A DNA stretch of 64,000 bases from Desulfopila sp. IMCC35008 (GCF_010646885.2 NZ_CP050700.1:1948501-2012500), one strand, 5' to 3'. Counted from the stretch's first letter, positions 42,071-51,525 are shown. The notes: generated from the sequence alone by a model not told the origin. Numbers and translations are program-made.

Positions 42071-43118
42071 AAGTATACAGATTGCTGACAGGGCTGTTGG
42101 TATAGAAGAACCTCCTTTTATTATTGCTGAAATGTCTGGTAATCATAACCAGTCTTTGGAACGCGCTCTCGAGATTGTGGAAGCCGCTGCAAAAGCAGGT
42201 GCTCATGCTTTAAAAATTCAAACGTATACACCTGATACCATGACCCTTGATGTGAAGGGTGAAGGGTTTGTGATAAGGGATGGTGAAAGCCTCTGGGATG
42301 GCAGATCCTTGTATGATTTATATCAGGAGGCGCATACGCCATGGGAATGGCATAAGGCGATCTTTGATAAATCCAGAGAATTAGGCATGATTCCATTCAG
42401 TACACCTTTTGATGAATCATCGGTCGATTTTCTTGAGGAGCTAGATACTCCCTGCTATAAAATTGCTTCTTTTGAAAATATTGACATACCCCTCATCAAG
42501 CGTGTCGCACAAACAGGTAAACCACTGATTATTTCTACGGGAATGGCATCTGTTGCTGAATTGGACGAAGCTGTCAGCACTGCTCGAAGTGCTGGTGCTA
42601 AAGAGCTGGTTTTACTAAAATGCACAAGTACATATCCTGCTTCTCCAGCTGATACGAATATCTCGACCATTCCTCACATGAAGAAGCTTTTTGATTGTGA
42701 GGTAGGGTTGTCTGATCATACGCGGGGCTTGGGTGTTGCTGTCGCAAGTGTTGCGTTGGGAGCCACCGTGATTGAAAAGCACTTTACAGTAGACAGGAGT
42801 GCCGGAGGTGTTGACAGTGCTTTTTCGTTAGAACCGGCTGAGATGCAAAATCTCGTTGAGGAAACAGCGAGGGCTTGGGAATCTCTGGGAAGTGTAATGT
42901 ATGGACCAACAAGTAGAGAAAAGAAGTCTCTTAATTTTAGACGCTCCCTCTATGTTACGAAGGATATGAAGGTTGGTGAGGTATTAACCTCTGAAAATGT
43001 TAGAGCTATTAGGCCGGGGTATGGATTGGCTCCCAAATTCCATGATATTGTTATAGGAAGGAAAGTAACTAAAAATGTTAGCATTGGAACTCCTCTATCT
43101 TGGGATCTAATTTTGTAG
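42063..43118 (+). CDS. pseI: Pseudaminic acid synthase
   Basis: The start MSESIQIADRAVGIEEPPF at 42063 overlaps the end of the fusion gene; a longer in-frame extension reads through coding sequence of that gene and is rejected. The 351-residue protein has the NeuB-type barrel (FIIAEMSGNHNQSLERALEI, FSTPFDESSVDFLEELDTPCYKIASFE, LKCTSTYPASPADTNI, GLSDHTRGLGVAVASVALGA, EKHFTVDRSAGGVDSAFSLEP) and a C-terminal antifreeze-like SAF domain (about 285-345). It condenses the 6-deoxy-2,4-diacetamido sugar with phosphoenolpyruvate to give pseudaminic acid. Confidence 0.95.
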   Translation: MSESIQIADRAVGIEEPPFIIAEMSGNHNQSLERALEIVEAAAKAGAHALKIQTYTPDTMTLDVKGEGFVIRDGESLWDGRSLYDLYQEAHTPWEWHKAIFDKSRELGMIPFSTPFDESSVDFLEELDTPCYKIASFENIDIPLIKRVAQTGKPLIISTGMASVAELDEAVSTARSAGAKELVLLKCTSTYPASPADTNISTIPHMKKLFDCEVGLSDHTRGLGVAVASVALGATVIEKHFTVDRSAGGVDSAFSLEPAEMQNLVEETARAWESLGSVMYGPTSREKKSLNFRRSLYVTKDMKVGEVLTSENVRAIRPGYGLAPKFHDIVIGRKVTKNVSIGTPLSWDLIL

Positions 43119-43179
43119 ACTTTGTAGATTGATATAAATCAATTTTATTTGTAAAAAATTATCATCATGGCCATACCTT

Positions 43180-44169
43180 ATGAAAATGGATACATTTGAT
43201 TATAAAGGTTATTCGGAAGATGAATTACTATTGTTATGTAATGAAAATGCTACAAAAAATAATGAGAAATGCTATAAGTATTGGGTATCAGAAGTATATT
43301 CTATAGGCCGATTGATTAGAGATTATGGATTCTATCCACAGTTTCTTCCACTTTATGTATATTCAAATCATGGTGTTACTTTTGATTACAAAGATAATGG
43401 CATACCTGAGCATGAAAGAAATAATGATGCTTTCTGCATGTTTTGTTACGATAATGATAACACCAAATACTATAGAAAAAATACAGGTAAGAGATGCTAC
43501 ACCTTATTTTCTCCCTTTGTTTTTTATCGGAGAAAAATGAAAATACAGCAGGATGCTGATAGTTCAGGAACACTGGTTTTTCCAGCTCATACTACACCTA
43601 ATATTAGCAATGTTTCTAATGTTTCAAAATTTATTGATGACTTAAATGAGTTGCCTGATTCACATCAACCAGTTTGTGTGTGTCTCCATTACCATGATAT
43701 TGTAAATGGAGATTATAAAATATACTTAGATAATAAAATTCCAGTGTACACAGCAGGGAGTCCTTATGATCCTATTTTTGTTGAAAGATTATACAGCTTG
43801 TTGAAGATGTTCAAATATAGTGCATCTAATCAAATAGGTACATATACTTATTATAGTATTGAAATGGGTATTCCATTTTTTATTATTGGAGAGCGTCCTC
43901 GATTGATAAATCATAATGACATGCAGATAAAGAAGGGTGTTTTAGAATTGACAGAACATGATAAGTATAGTGATATGTTTAATAAAGATGTATTAGAATT
44001 ATCTAAAGATAAGATAGAGCTTTGTAGAGATAAATTAGGTCTTGATTATGGTGTTAGTCGTATCAAAATGGCCCTGATTTTATACTCTTCTGTCTTGGAA
44101 AGATATTGGAGAAAGATTCGTTTTAATATGAGAAAAAGCTTTGTGAATGTGATTGTACATATTGAATAA
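43180..44169 (+). CDS. Unknown protein, possible GT-B-type glycosyltransferase
   Basis: The 329-residue protein is coded in very AT-rich DNA. I do not recognise a named family. The C-terminal half has an order of segments seen in some capsule and sialic-acid-type GT-B enzymes: VCVCLHYHDI near 165, IPVYTAGSPYDPIFVERLYSL near 188, then SASNQIGTYTYYSIEMGIPFFIIGE near 213-240, which resembles the donor-site pattern S-x2-G-x4-A-x3-G-x-P. No signal peptide or membrane helix is apparent. Its place right after pseI suggests it may transfer a nonulosonate, but this is inference only. Confidence 0.65.
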   Translation: MKMDTFDYKGYSEDELLLLCNENATKNNEKCYKYWVSEVYSIGRLIRDYGFYPQFLPLYVYSNHGVTFDYKDNGIPEHERNNDAFCMFCYDNDNTKYYRKNTGKRCYTLFSPFVFYRRKMKIQQDADSSGTLVFPAHTTPNISNVSNVSKFIDDLNELPDSHQPVCVCLHYHDIVNGDYKIYLDNKIPVYTAGSPYDPIFVERLYSLLKMFKYSASNQIGTYTYYSIEMGIPFFIIGERPRLINHNDMQIKKGVLELTEHDKYSDMFNKDVLELSKDKIELCRDKLGLDYGVSRIKMALILYSSVLERYWRKIRFNMRKSFVNVIVHIE

Positions 44170-44429
44170 AATGTCCTAATATGGGCAGTGTTTTTTTAGT
44201 CTGAGGTAATATGATTTTGATTAAAAAAGTGGAATACATCAAGCTGTGCAGAACATTGTATTAAAACTAGATAGTTAACTATGTAGATGTTTGTAGTGCT
44301 AATCATTGGCGGATATTGTTTCGGAAAGGGTAGAGATGTATGTGAGTAAACATAATTTTTGTCAACACTGAACCTAAAGCATTTCATAACCTTAATGATT
44401 TTTATATTAAACAATAAGTACAATAATAT
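44170..44429. other. AT-rich intergenic stretch
   Basis: These 260 bp between the unknown protein and the FkbM-type gene contain no recognisable gene, hairpin or repeat. A promoter could be hidden in the AT-rich sequence, but no single candidate stands out. Confidence 0.5.
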
Positions 44430-45233
44430 ATGGTTTTAAATATGTTTAGAAAATACTTCTCACTTTTGAAAAATACTGAAAAGGCATTATCTTTCAAAGA
44501 GTGGCGAAAGCTTAAATCTATGCCGAGATACACTCCTGTAGAGACTAAACTGTACGGAGTTGTTATTAAATCTAATGATTCTTGTACATTGTTGGGAGAT
44601 ATTGATGGTATACTTAATAAGGGTGTATACCAATTCATGTCAGAATCTAGTCGTCCAGTTATTGTAGATTGTGGCGCAAATATTGGTATGAGTATAGTTT
44701 ACTTCAAACGATTATATCCTGGTGCCAAAATAATTGCTTTCGAACCAGACCCAAACCTTTTCGACATACTTTCTTGTAATATCGATAGTTTTATGTTTAA
44801 CGATATTGAATTAGTTCAAAAAGCATTATGGGTGCACAATGATGGAGTATTGTTTGATGTTGAAGGTGGCCATTCTGGGGCTATTCATATGCAAGGTCAA
44901 AATGATAATAATACCGTTAAGGTTCAATCTATACGACTAAAAGATGTTTTATGTGAGTATGAAAAAATTGATATGCTCAAAATTGATATAGAGGGAGCTG
45001 AAAATGAAGTCATATTTGATTGTGATAATGAATTATCAAGATGCGATCATATTTTTATTGAATATCATTCAAGGAATGGCTCTGAACAACGGTTACATGA
45101 AATATTATATTTATTAAACAAGTTGAACTATCGTTATCACATTCACGAGGCGTTTACTAGATACCAACCTTTTGTGGATCGAAACTGTATGGTAGGAATG
45201 GATTTGCAGCTTAATTTATTCTTTTATAAATAA
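44430..45233 (+). CDS. FkbM-family methyltransferase
   Basis: The 267-residue protein has the SAM-binding core of FkbM-type enzymes: VIVDCGANIGMSIVYFKRLYPGAKIIAFEPDP near residue 75-107, a KIDIEGAENEVIFD segment near 185-198, and IFIEYHSRNGSE near 208. The family O-methylates sugars and polyketides. In this setting it probably methylates a glycan residue. An ATG four codons downstream (44442) is also a possible start. Confidence 0.9.
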   Translation: MVLNMFRKYFSLLKNTEKALSFKEWRKLKSMPRYTPVETKLYGVVIKSNDSCTLLGDIDGILNKGVYQFMSESSRPVIVDCGANIGMSIVYFKRLYPGAKIIAFEPDPNLFDILSCNIDSFMFNDIELVQKALWVHNDGVLFDVEGGHSGAIHMQGQNDNNTVKVQSIRLKDVLCEYEKIDMLKIDIEGAENEVIFDCDNELSRCDHIFIEYHSRNGSEQRLHEILYLLNKLNYRYHIHEAFTRYQPFVDRNCMVGMDLQLNLFFYK

Positions 45234-45239
45234 CTGATT

Positions 45240-46067
45240 ATGGAAGAATTAGTAACAGTTGTTGTGCCTATATGGAAGGATAATTTGTCCAAATTTGAAA
45301 AAATATCACTAGAGCAAAATTCAACCATACTTAACAAGCATCACTTTACAATTGCAACAAACAAGAATGTTGACCTAGAACGTGTTGAAACAATCTTAAG
45401 TAAAAATAATGTAAATTATTCAGTAAAATACTTTCACAAGGATTACTTCACAAATATTGAAGGTTACAATAGATTGCTATTGTCATTAAGATTTTACTTA
45501 AAATTTGTAAATTTTAAATATATATTGATATGCCAGCTTGACACATTTGTTTTCAAAGATGATTTAGTTTATTGGGTTAACAACGGTTATTCATATATAG
45601 GGGCTCCTTGGCTTGAATGTTACGAAAGTGCCGATGAACGGTCATCAATTATTGGTATAGGTAATGGTGGTCTGTCATTGAGAAATGTGACTGACCAATT
45701 AAAAGTACTATTAACATTTAAATATATCGAAGATGTTCACATATATAGAAATAACATACTCAACACTGAAGGAACATTGCCAGGCAGGATCTTATTGTTT
45801 TTGAAAATGACTATTTTTAGAAATAATACATTCTTTCTTTTTAATAATTGGAAAAAAAATGAAGATATATTCTGGTGCACAATTGGCTCAAGAAATACTT
45901 GGTACAATCTGCCAAACGCAGAAATAGCTTCACAGTTTAGTGTAGAACTTCAACCTGAAAGGTTTATAAAGGGAGATGAAACCCTGCCGTTCGGCTGTCA
46001 TGCATGGTGGAAATATGATCTGGAATTTTGGAAACCATATATTAATTCTTATGGACATGATGTATAA
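45240..46067 (+). CDS. DUF5672-like protein, putative glycosyltransferase
   Basis: The 275-residue protein starts with VTVVVPIWKDNLSKFEKISLEQ, then FKYILICQLDTFVFKDDLVYWVNNGYSYIGAPW (near 97-125, with a possible metal-binding Asp) and GIGNGGLSLRNV (near 140). These are the features I know from DUF5672, a family commonly found among polysaccharide genes with a GT-A-like fold. Catalytic activity is not proven. It sits between two methyltransferase genes in the AT-rich island. Confidence 0.82.
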   Translation: MEELVTVVVPIWKDNLSKFEKISLEQNSTILNKHHFTIATNKNVDLERVETILSKNNVNYSVKYFHKDYFTNIEGYNRLLLSLRFYLKFVNFKYILICQLDTFVFKDDLVYWVNNGYSYIGAPWLECYESADERSSIIGIGNGGLSLRNVTDQLKVLLTFKYIEDVHIYRNNILNTEGTLPGRILLFLKMTIFRNNTFFLFNNWKKNEDIFWCTIGSRNTWYNLPNAEIASQFSVELQPERFIKGDETLPFGCHAWWKYDLEFWKPYINSYGHDV

Positions 46068-46087
46068 AACAACTTTTAATAAATGAT

Positions 46088-46855
46088 ATGTTAAATAAAG
46101 ACCTTACTCATAAGTATAATAGTGTATATAAAAATAACTCCAAAATGTTTTACACTTACAACTCATATCCTGAATCAAAATTGATAATGGAAATGCTTCC
46201 ATCATGGAATAATAAAAAGGTATTAGAGATTGGTTGCGGAGAAGGACGGCTTGCAGCGATGATAAGTTTTGCAGGTGCAAAAACAGTTGATGCAACAGAT
46301 TATAGTGAAGAAGCAATAAAGATTGCTAGGTCAAATTTTCATATTGAAAATGTTACTTATCAATGTTCGGATTATCGTGATTTTAAACAAAAATATGATG
46401 TTGTTGTTTTACAAGGGGTGCTTGAACATTTAGATAATCCGTTTGAAGAATTAAAAAATATTTTCTACACATGTGTGAATGAAGGAGGATGGCTGATCAC
46501 TTCCTCACCTTCATTTATCAATCCACGAGGGTATGTGTGGATGGCACTCCAACTTCTTTTAGATGTACCAATGTCACTAACAGATCTTCATTTTCTATGT
46601 CCCTTTGATTTTGAAGAGTTTGCATCAAGGTATGATTTAGAATTGGAATATAAATCAACAGATTTTGATTGGGCGAGTGGAGACAGGTTAATAATTGATT
46701 TTGAAAAGAGATTAAGAAACGCACTTAGAGATGCAAATTTGGATAACTCTAAGGTTGATCGTTTTCTTAAATGGTTAGAGAAAGCCGCTCCATGTCATTT
46801 GCATGATGATAGGAGTGGAACAACAATAGCGTATCGTTTTAAAAAAAAATCATAA
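46088..46855 (+). CDS. Class I SAM-dependent methyltransferase
   Basis: The 255-residue protein has motif I VLEIGCGEGRLAAMISFAG near residue 39-58 and motif IV YDVVVLQGVLEHLDNPFEELKNIF near 101, the Methyltransf_11/23 pattern. The remainder includes FLCPFDFEEFASRYDLELEY. Its substrate is unknown but is probably a sugar of the exported glycan. It is the last gene of the strongly AT-rich block. Confidence 0.88.
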   Translation: MLNKDLTHKYNSVYKNNSKMFYTYNSYPESKLIMEMLPSWNNKKVLEIGCGEGRLAAMISFAGAKTVDATDYSEEAIKIARSNFHIENVTYQCSDYRDFKQKYDVVVLQGVLEHLDNPFEELKNIFYTCVNEGGWLITSSPSFINPRGYVWMALQLLLDVPMSLTDLHFLCPFDFEEFASRYDLELEYKSTDFDWASGDRLIIDFEKRLRNALRDANLDNSKVDRFLKWLEKAAPCHLHDDRSGTTIAYRFKKKS

Positions 46856-46864
46856 GAGACCTTA

Positions 46865-47551
46865 ATGTTGAAATGTTTAGCTATAATTCCTGCTCGCGGT
46901 GGCTCCAAAGGTATCCCTGGTAAAAATATCATACCAATAGGGGGACACCCTTTAATATATTACAATATACATGCTGCTCAGAAGTCACGATATATAGAGA
47001 GACTTATTGTTTCAACAGATGATCATGAGATTTCGGAAGTAGCGCTAAAAGAGGGTGCTGAAGTTGTAATAAGACCTTCTGATATAAGTGGTGATTTGGC
47101 TTCTTCTGAGCTCGCGCTGATATATACACTCGATGAGTTGTATAAAACAGAGAATTATCAACCAGATATACTCGTTTTTTTGCAATGCACATCTCCACTT
47201 ACCACTACGGAAGATATTGACCAGACTATAGGTAAACTTATAGAGGAAGATGGCGATTCAGCACTGACTGTTGCCCCCTTTCACTATTATTTATGGAAGA
47301 ATGATCATAACGGCGAACTTGTAGGTATAAATCATGATAAATACCATCGTCCGATGAGGCAGGAGAGAGAAAAACAGTACATAGAAACTGGAGCGGTTTA
47401 CGTAATGAGAGTACAGGAGTTCTTACAACGTAAATACCGTTTTTTTGGAAAAGTTGTAATGTCTGTCATGCCTGAAGAACGATGTTTTGAAATCGACGTG
47501 CCGGCTGATTTGCTCATAGCAGAACAATTGCTTCATCAACAAAATAAATAA
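46865..47551 (+). CDS. Acylneuraminate cytidylyltransferase-like protein (second CMP-nonulosonate synthase)
   Basis: The 228-residue protein begins LAIIPARGGSKGIPGKNIIPIGG and contains IVSTDDHEISEVA, FLQCTSPLTTTEDIDQTI and YIETGAVYVMRVQEF, closer to NeuA/legionaminate-type CMP transferases than to the PseF upstream. It would couple CMP to a nonulosonic acid made by the synthase 19 bp downstream. Two CMP-nonulosonate synthases in one cluster point to two different acidic sugars. Confidence 0.92.
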   Translation: MLKCLAIIPARGGSKGIPGKNIIPIGGHPLIYYNIHAAQKSRYIERLIVSTDDHEISEVALKEGAEVVIRPSDISGDLASSELALIYTLDELYKTENYQPDILVFLQCTSPLTTTEDIDQTIGKLIEEDGDSALTVAPFHYYLWKNDHNGELVGINHDKYHRPMRQEREKQYIETGAVYVMRVQEFLQRKYRFFGKVVMSVMPEERCFEIDVPADLLIAEQLLHQQNK

Positions 47552-47570
47552 TGGTATTAAGGTTCTGGGC

Positions 47571-49820
47571 ATGATTATAGATAGAGAAATTTCAAAATAC
47601 ATTGTTTTTAGTGAAGACCCCATAGTTCGTGGCTTGGAGAAGATGGATGCGAACAACATGAGGATAATCTTTATTGTGTCTGAAACTGGCGTACTAGAAG
47701 GTATTGTCTCAGACGGAGATGTTCGAAGATGGTTGATAGAGAAGCAAAATAATACAGATATCCAGAAGCCAATAATAGATATTTGCAATAAAAGCTTTGA
47801 ATATTCTTCTGTTAATGAACACCCTGCCGATTTAAGCAAACGTTTTTCAAGCAGGATTGAATATGTCCCCCTTGTTGATGACAAATTTCATCTCATTGCT
47901 ATAGCTAGTAAACGCGTTCCATCTTTGATTATTGATTCTACCGAAATCTCTAATGAAAGTAATACATTCATAATTGCTGAAATCGGCAACAACCATAATG
48001 GGGACATTGCATTTGCAAAGAAACTTGTAGATGCTGCTGTAGATGCTGGTGCTGACTGTGTAAAGTTTCAAATGCGGGACCTGACTGAGCTCTATAGCAA
48101 TACCGGCAATGCTAATGATGCAAAGGAAGACCTAGGTTCTCAGTATGTCCTCGATCTACTCAGTAAATATCAGTTATCCAATGACGAACTCATAGAAATA
48201 TTTGATTATTGTAAACAGGTAGGCACAATTCCTTTATGCACTCCGTGGGATCAGCCATCTATAGATTTTCTTGATGAATATGGAATGCAGGCTTTTAAAA
48301 TAGCATCTGCAGATTTCACCAATCATGACTTTTTGAAAAGTATCGCAGAAAAAGGGAAAGTGATGATTTGTTCCACCGGTATGTGTAATGAACAGGAGGT
48401 AAAAGCAGGTGTTGATATTCTAAAAAGAATAGGTGCTAAATTCATATTGTTACACTGTAACTCAACGTATCCTGCTCCTTTTAAAGACATAAACCTTAAC
48501 TACCTAGACCGACTAGGTGAGTTGAGTCCTTTTCCTGTTGGCTATTCAGGTCACGAAAGAGGAGGGAGTATTGCGCAAGCTGCTGTTGCTAAGGGTGCTA
48601 AGGTAATAGAAAAACACTTTACTCTTGATAGATCAATGGAGGGAAATGATCATAAAATAAGCCTCCTTCCTCATGAATTTAAAGAAATGGTTCAAGGAAT
48701 CAGATCTATTGAGTTGGCTTTAGGGACCTCTGGCAATCGTGATATTACTCAAGGAGAACTTATAAACAGGGAAAGTTTAGCAAAAAGTCTTGTTATTAAT
48801 CAGGAATTGAAAAAGGGGGAACGTATTCTTGAGGGGATGGTTGAGGTTAAAAGTCCTGGCAAGGGGCTGGCCCCCTACAAAAAAAATGAACTGATCGGAT
48901 TAGAAGCCTCACGTGATTTTAAAAAAGGTGATTTTTTCTATCCTGAGGATATTGAAGGTTTGGAGGTAGAACCAAGAGATTTTAAATTTACTCATAGATA
49001 TGGTGTGCCTGTCAGGTATCATGATGCAGTTCAAATTGCCTCCAGTTGTTCCTTAGACTTACTCGAAATTCACCTTAGTTATAAAGATTTGGAAGAAGAT
49101 TTTGAAAAATTCTTCAGTGAAGCTTTTTCTCATGACTTAGTGGTACATAGCCCAGAACTTTTTGAAGGTGATCATATTTTGGATCTTTGTACCCCTGATC
49201 ATGATTATCGATCTAGATCGATAACTGAACTTCAAAGAGTCGTAGATATAACTAGGAAATTGAAGTCGTATTTTCCTAGCTCTGATTGCCCTTTGATAGT
49301 ACTAAACCCAGGTGGTTTTAGTGCTGATGGGTTTATCGCAAAGGAAGTGAGGAAAGAGTACTACGAAATTCTTATTGATAGTCTGAACCAGGTAGATCAG
49401 GACGGAGTTGAAATTATACCGCAAACCATGCCTCCGTATCCTTGGCATTTCGGAGGACAGAGATTTCATAACTTGTTTATTGATTCTAGTGAAATACTAG
49501 ATTTTTGTACATCACACGGGTTTCGAATTTGTTTAGACTTGTCCCATTCAAAATTGGCATGTAATTTTACCAAATACCCATTTTCTAGATTTATTGAAGA
49601 TATTGCCCATGTTACTGCTCACATGCATATTGCGGATGCAAAGGGCCTTGATGGAGAAGGGCTCCAGATAGGAGATGGAGAAATAGATTTTGGTATGTTG
49701 ATGAAAGTACTTCAAGAAAAGATACCACATGCATCCTTTATTCCAGAAATTTGGCAGGGACATAAGAACGGTGGCAAGGGATTCTGGATAGCATTAGATC
49801 ATCTAGAAAAATATAGTTAA
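47571..49820 (+). CDS. CBS - NeuB-like synthase - SAF - TIM-barrel isomerase fusion
   Basis: The 749-residue protein appears to hold four modules: a CBS-domain pair (about 1-120; GIVSDGDVRRWL), a NeuB-type condensing barrel (about 130-385; FIIAEIGNNHNGDIAFAKKLV, KIASADFTNHDF, HCNSTYPAPFKDINL, EKHFTLDRSMEGNDHKISL), a SAF domain (about 395-465), and a C-terminal xylose-isomerase-like TIM barrel (about 470-749; CLDLSHSKLA, HMHIADAKG and PEIWQGH as likely metal-site strands). The NeuB part should join PEP to an N-acyl hexosamine. The last domain could supply or modify the substrate, since no NeuC-type epimerase is seen. The CBS pair may bind a nucleotide regulator. The module order is clear; the combined activity is inference. 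Confidence 0.85.
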   Translation: MIIDREISKYIVFSEDPIVRGLEKMDANNMRIIFIVSETGVLEGIVSDGDVRRWLIEKQNNTDIQKPIIDICNKSFEYSSVNEHPADLSKRFSSRIEYVPLVDDKFHLIAIASKRVPSLIIDSTEISNESNTFIIAEIGNNHNGDIAFAKKLVDAAVDAGADCVKFQMRDLTELYSNTGNANDAKEDLGSQYVLDLLSKYQLSNDELIEIFDYCKQVGTIPLCTPWDQPSIDFLDEYGMQAFKIASADFTNHDFLKSIAEKGKVMICSTGMCNEQEVKAGVDILKRIGAKFILLHCNSTYPAPFKDINLNYLDRLGELSPFPVGYSGHERGGSIAQAAVAKGAKVIEKHFTLDRSMEGNDHKISLLPHEFKEMVQGIRSIELALGTSGNRDITQGELINRESLAKSLVINQELKKGERILEGMVEVKSPGKGLAPYKKNELIGLEASRDFKKGDFFYPEDIEGLEVEPRDFKFTHRYGVPVRYHDAVQIASSCSLDLLEIHLSYKDLEEDFEKFFSEAFSHDLVVHSPELFEGDHILDLCTPDHDYRSRSITELQRVVDITRKLKSYFPSSDCPLIVLNPGGFSADGFIAKEVRKEYYEILIDSLNQVDQDGVEIIPQTMPPYPWHFGGQRFHNLFIDSSEILDFCTSHGFRICLDLSHSKLACNFTKYPFSRFIEDIAHVTAHMHIADAKGLDGEGLQIGDGEIDFGMLMKVLQEKIPHASFIPEIWQGHKNGGKGFWIALDHLEKYS

Positions 49821-49897
49821 ATAACATTTAAGAAAAGACCAACAGTTATTTATTCCAGTATAAATTATTATATAGCTAAGACTCATCATCACTTCAC

Positions 49898-50653
49898 ATG
49901 TTCCCAAAAAACCGCCCACTTGTTTCCGTAGTTACAGTATGTTTCAACGAAGAAGATCGCATTAGAGACACTGCAGAATCAGTTGTATCTCAGATATCTA
50001 ATAATTACGAATGGATTATAGTTGATGGTGGGTCCACTGACAATACCCTGGAAGTTTTAAAAGAATATGGTGATAAAATTGATGTGATGATATCCGAGAA
50101 GGATTCTGGTGTTTACAACGCTATGAACAAAGGAATCCGAGCATCAAGTGGGGAATTTTGTATATTTATTAATGGTGGGGACAAGTTTTACGATAAAGAT
50201 GCTATTGAGAAATTTGAATGTGAAAAGGAAAAGGCAGATATAAATTACGGGGGCATATACGAAATCAATAAAGTTAAGAATAACGTGAAAGTTAAATTCT
50301 TACAGCCAGTTGAAGATTATGCATACTACCTGTATCATCGTTGTTTGCCACATCAGTCAACATTTATAAGTAGAAAATTGTTAGAAGAATTAGCCTGTTA
50401 TGATGAGAGTTATGTCGTCAATTCAGATTGGGACTTTTATTCAAAGGCTATCGTTAAGAATCAATCAACCGTTAAACATTTATCTTACATAGTTTCAGTA
50501 TTCTATTTTGATGGCTTGAGTGCGCATACTAAAGGCAGTTTAGCTAATCAAGAAGAATCAAAAAAAATCAGAAAAAAATACTTTAATTTAATGTTTAGAA
50601 TTAGATTATTCGTTAATATCTTAATCAGCAGGTTGATTGGACGAAATATATGA
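49898..50653 (+). CDS. GT2-family glycosyltransferase
   Basis: The 251-residue GT-A protein opens VSVVTVCFNEEDRIRDTAES and has WIIVDGGSTDNTLEVLKEY and EKDSGVYNAMNKGIRASSGE, a pattern typical of WcaA/WcaE-like colanic acid transferases. The usual DXD is represented by INGGDKFY. Its stop overlaps the start of the next gene (ATGA at 50650-50653). The sugar is unknown. Confidence 0.92.
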   Translation: MFPKNRPLVSVVTVCFNEEDRIRDTAESVVSQISNNYEWIIVDGGSTDNTLEVLKEYGDKIDVMISEKDSGVYNAMNKGIRASSGEFCIFINGGDKFYDKDAIEKFECEKEKADINYGGIYEINKVKNNVKVKFLQPVEDYAYYLYHRCLPHQSTFISRKLLEELACYDESYVVNSDWDFYSKAIVKNQSTVKHLSYIVSVFYFDGLSAHTKGSLANQEESKKIRKKYFNLMFRIRLFVNILISRLIGRNI

Positions 50654-51525
50654 AGACCAAGTCACGCGAAGATAAAAGCAGTATCATATTAATGTGTGCT
50701 TATATGGGGCCGTTACCTTATTGGATGCCAGCATTTATGGCATCTTGTCGGAAAAACCCTGATGTCAATTGGCTCATCGTTACGAATATGGATCAATCTG
50801 CTTTGCCTGATGGTCCATCTAATGTTCGTTTTTTGAATATAGATCTGAAAGATTTTAATGATAGGGTTTCGTCATCTTTGAAAATACCGGTAAATGTTAA
50901 ACCGGAATATGCCTATAAGATTAACGATTTCAAAGTGGCATATGGAAAAATATTTTCAAAAGAATTCGAAGGTTATGATTTTTGGGGTTACTGTGATCTT
51001 GATGTTGTTTGGGGTGATATCAAGAAATTCATCACCCCTGAAATTCTTTTAAAATATGAAATGATAACTTCCAGAATTGACCGCATATCTGGACATTTCT
51101 GCCTGTTCAAGAATGAAAATAGATTTAATGAGATGTATAAGGACATTCCTAATGTAAAAACCATGATGGCAGCAGAAAGGAATTACGCCATTGATGAGGA
51201 ATTTATTACGAATTATTTATACATGGTCCATAAACCAAATTGGGTAATACGGTTAAAGTATTTCAATAAATTTGGTGGTTTTGTTAAGCCCAATGTCTAT
51301 TGGAACAAGGTATTGACCACCAGCGGTGCCCACCAACGTGCGTTAGGAGATGGTACGAAAAGACATTTCTTGTGGAAAAATGGACAGGTATTCGATGCTG
51401 ATGAGACTGAATTAATGTATATCCATTTTCATAAAATGAAAAAAGATATGCACACAATTAATTTCGACTACAATGATAGCGTAAACGAATTTATCATCAA
51501 CAGAGAAGGTCTTTTTCTTTCATGA
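50650..51525 (+). CDS. DUF6625-like protein, putative GT-A glycosyltransferase
   Basis: The 291-residue protein has SIILMCAYMGPLPYWMPAFM near the start, NDFKVAYGKIFSKEFEGYDFWGYCDLDVVWGD near 90-122 with an Asp-x-Asp pair (CDLD), and a TSRIDRISGHFCLFKN segment. I recall these as DUF6625 features, a family in capsule and LPS clusters that is probably a glycosyltransferase. It is coupled by 4-bp overlaps to both neighbours. Confidence 0.82.
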   Translation: MKTKSREDKSSIILMCAYMGPLPYWMPAFMASCRKNPDVNWLIVTNMDQSALPDGPSNVRFLNIDLKDFNDRVSSSLKIPVNVKPEYAYKINDFKVAYGKIFSKEFEGYDFWGYCDLDVVWGDIKKFITPEILLKYEMITSRIDRISGHFCLFKNENRFNEMYKDIPNVKTMMAAERNYAIDEEFITNYLYMVHKPNWVIRLKYFNKFGGFVKPNVYWNKVLTTSGAHQRALGDGTKRHFLWKNGQVFDADETELMYIHFHKMKKDMHTINFDYNDSVNEFIINREGLFLS

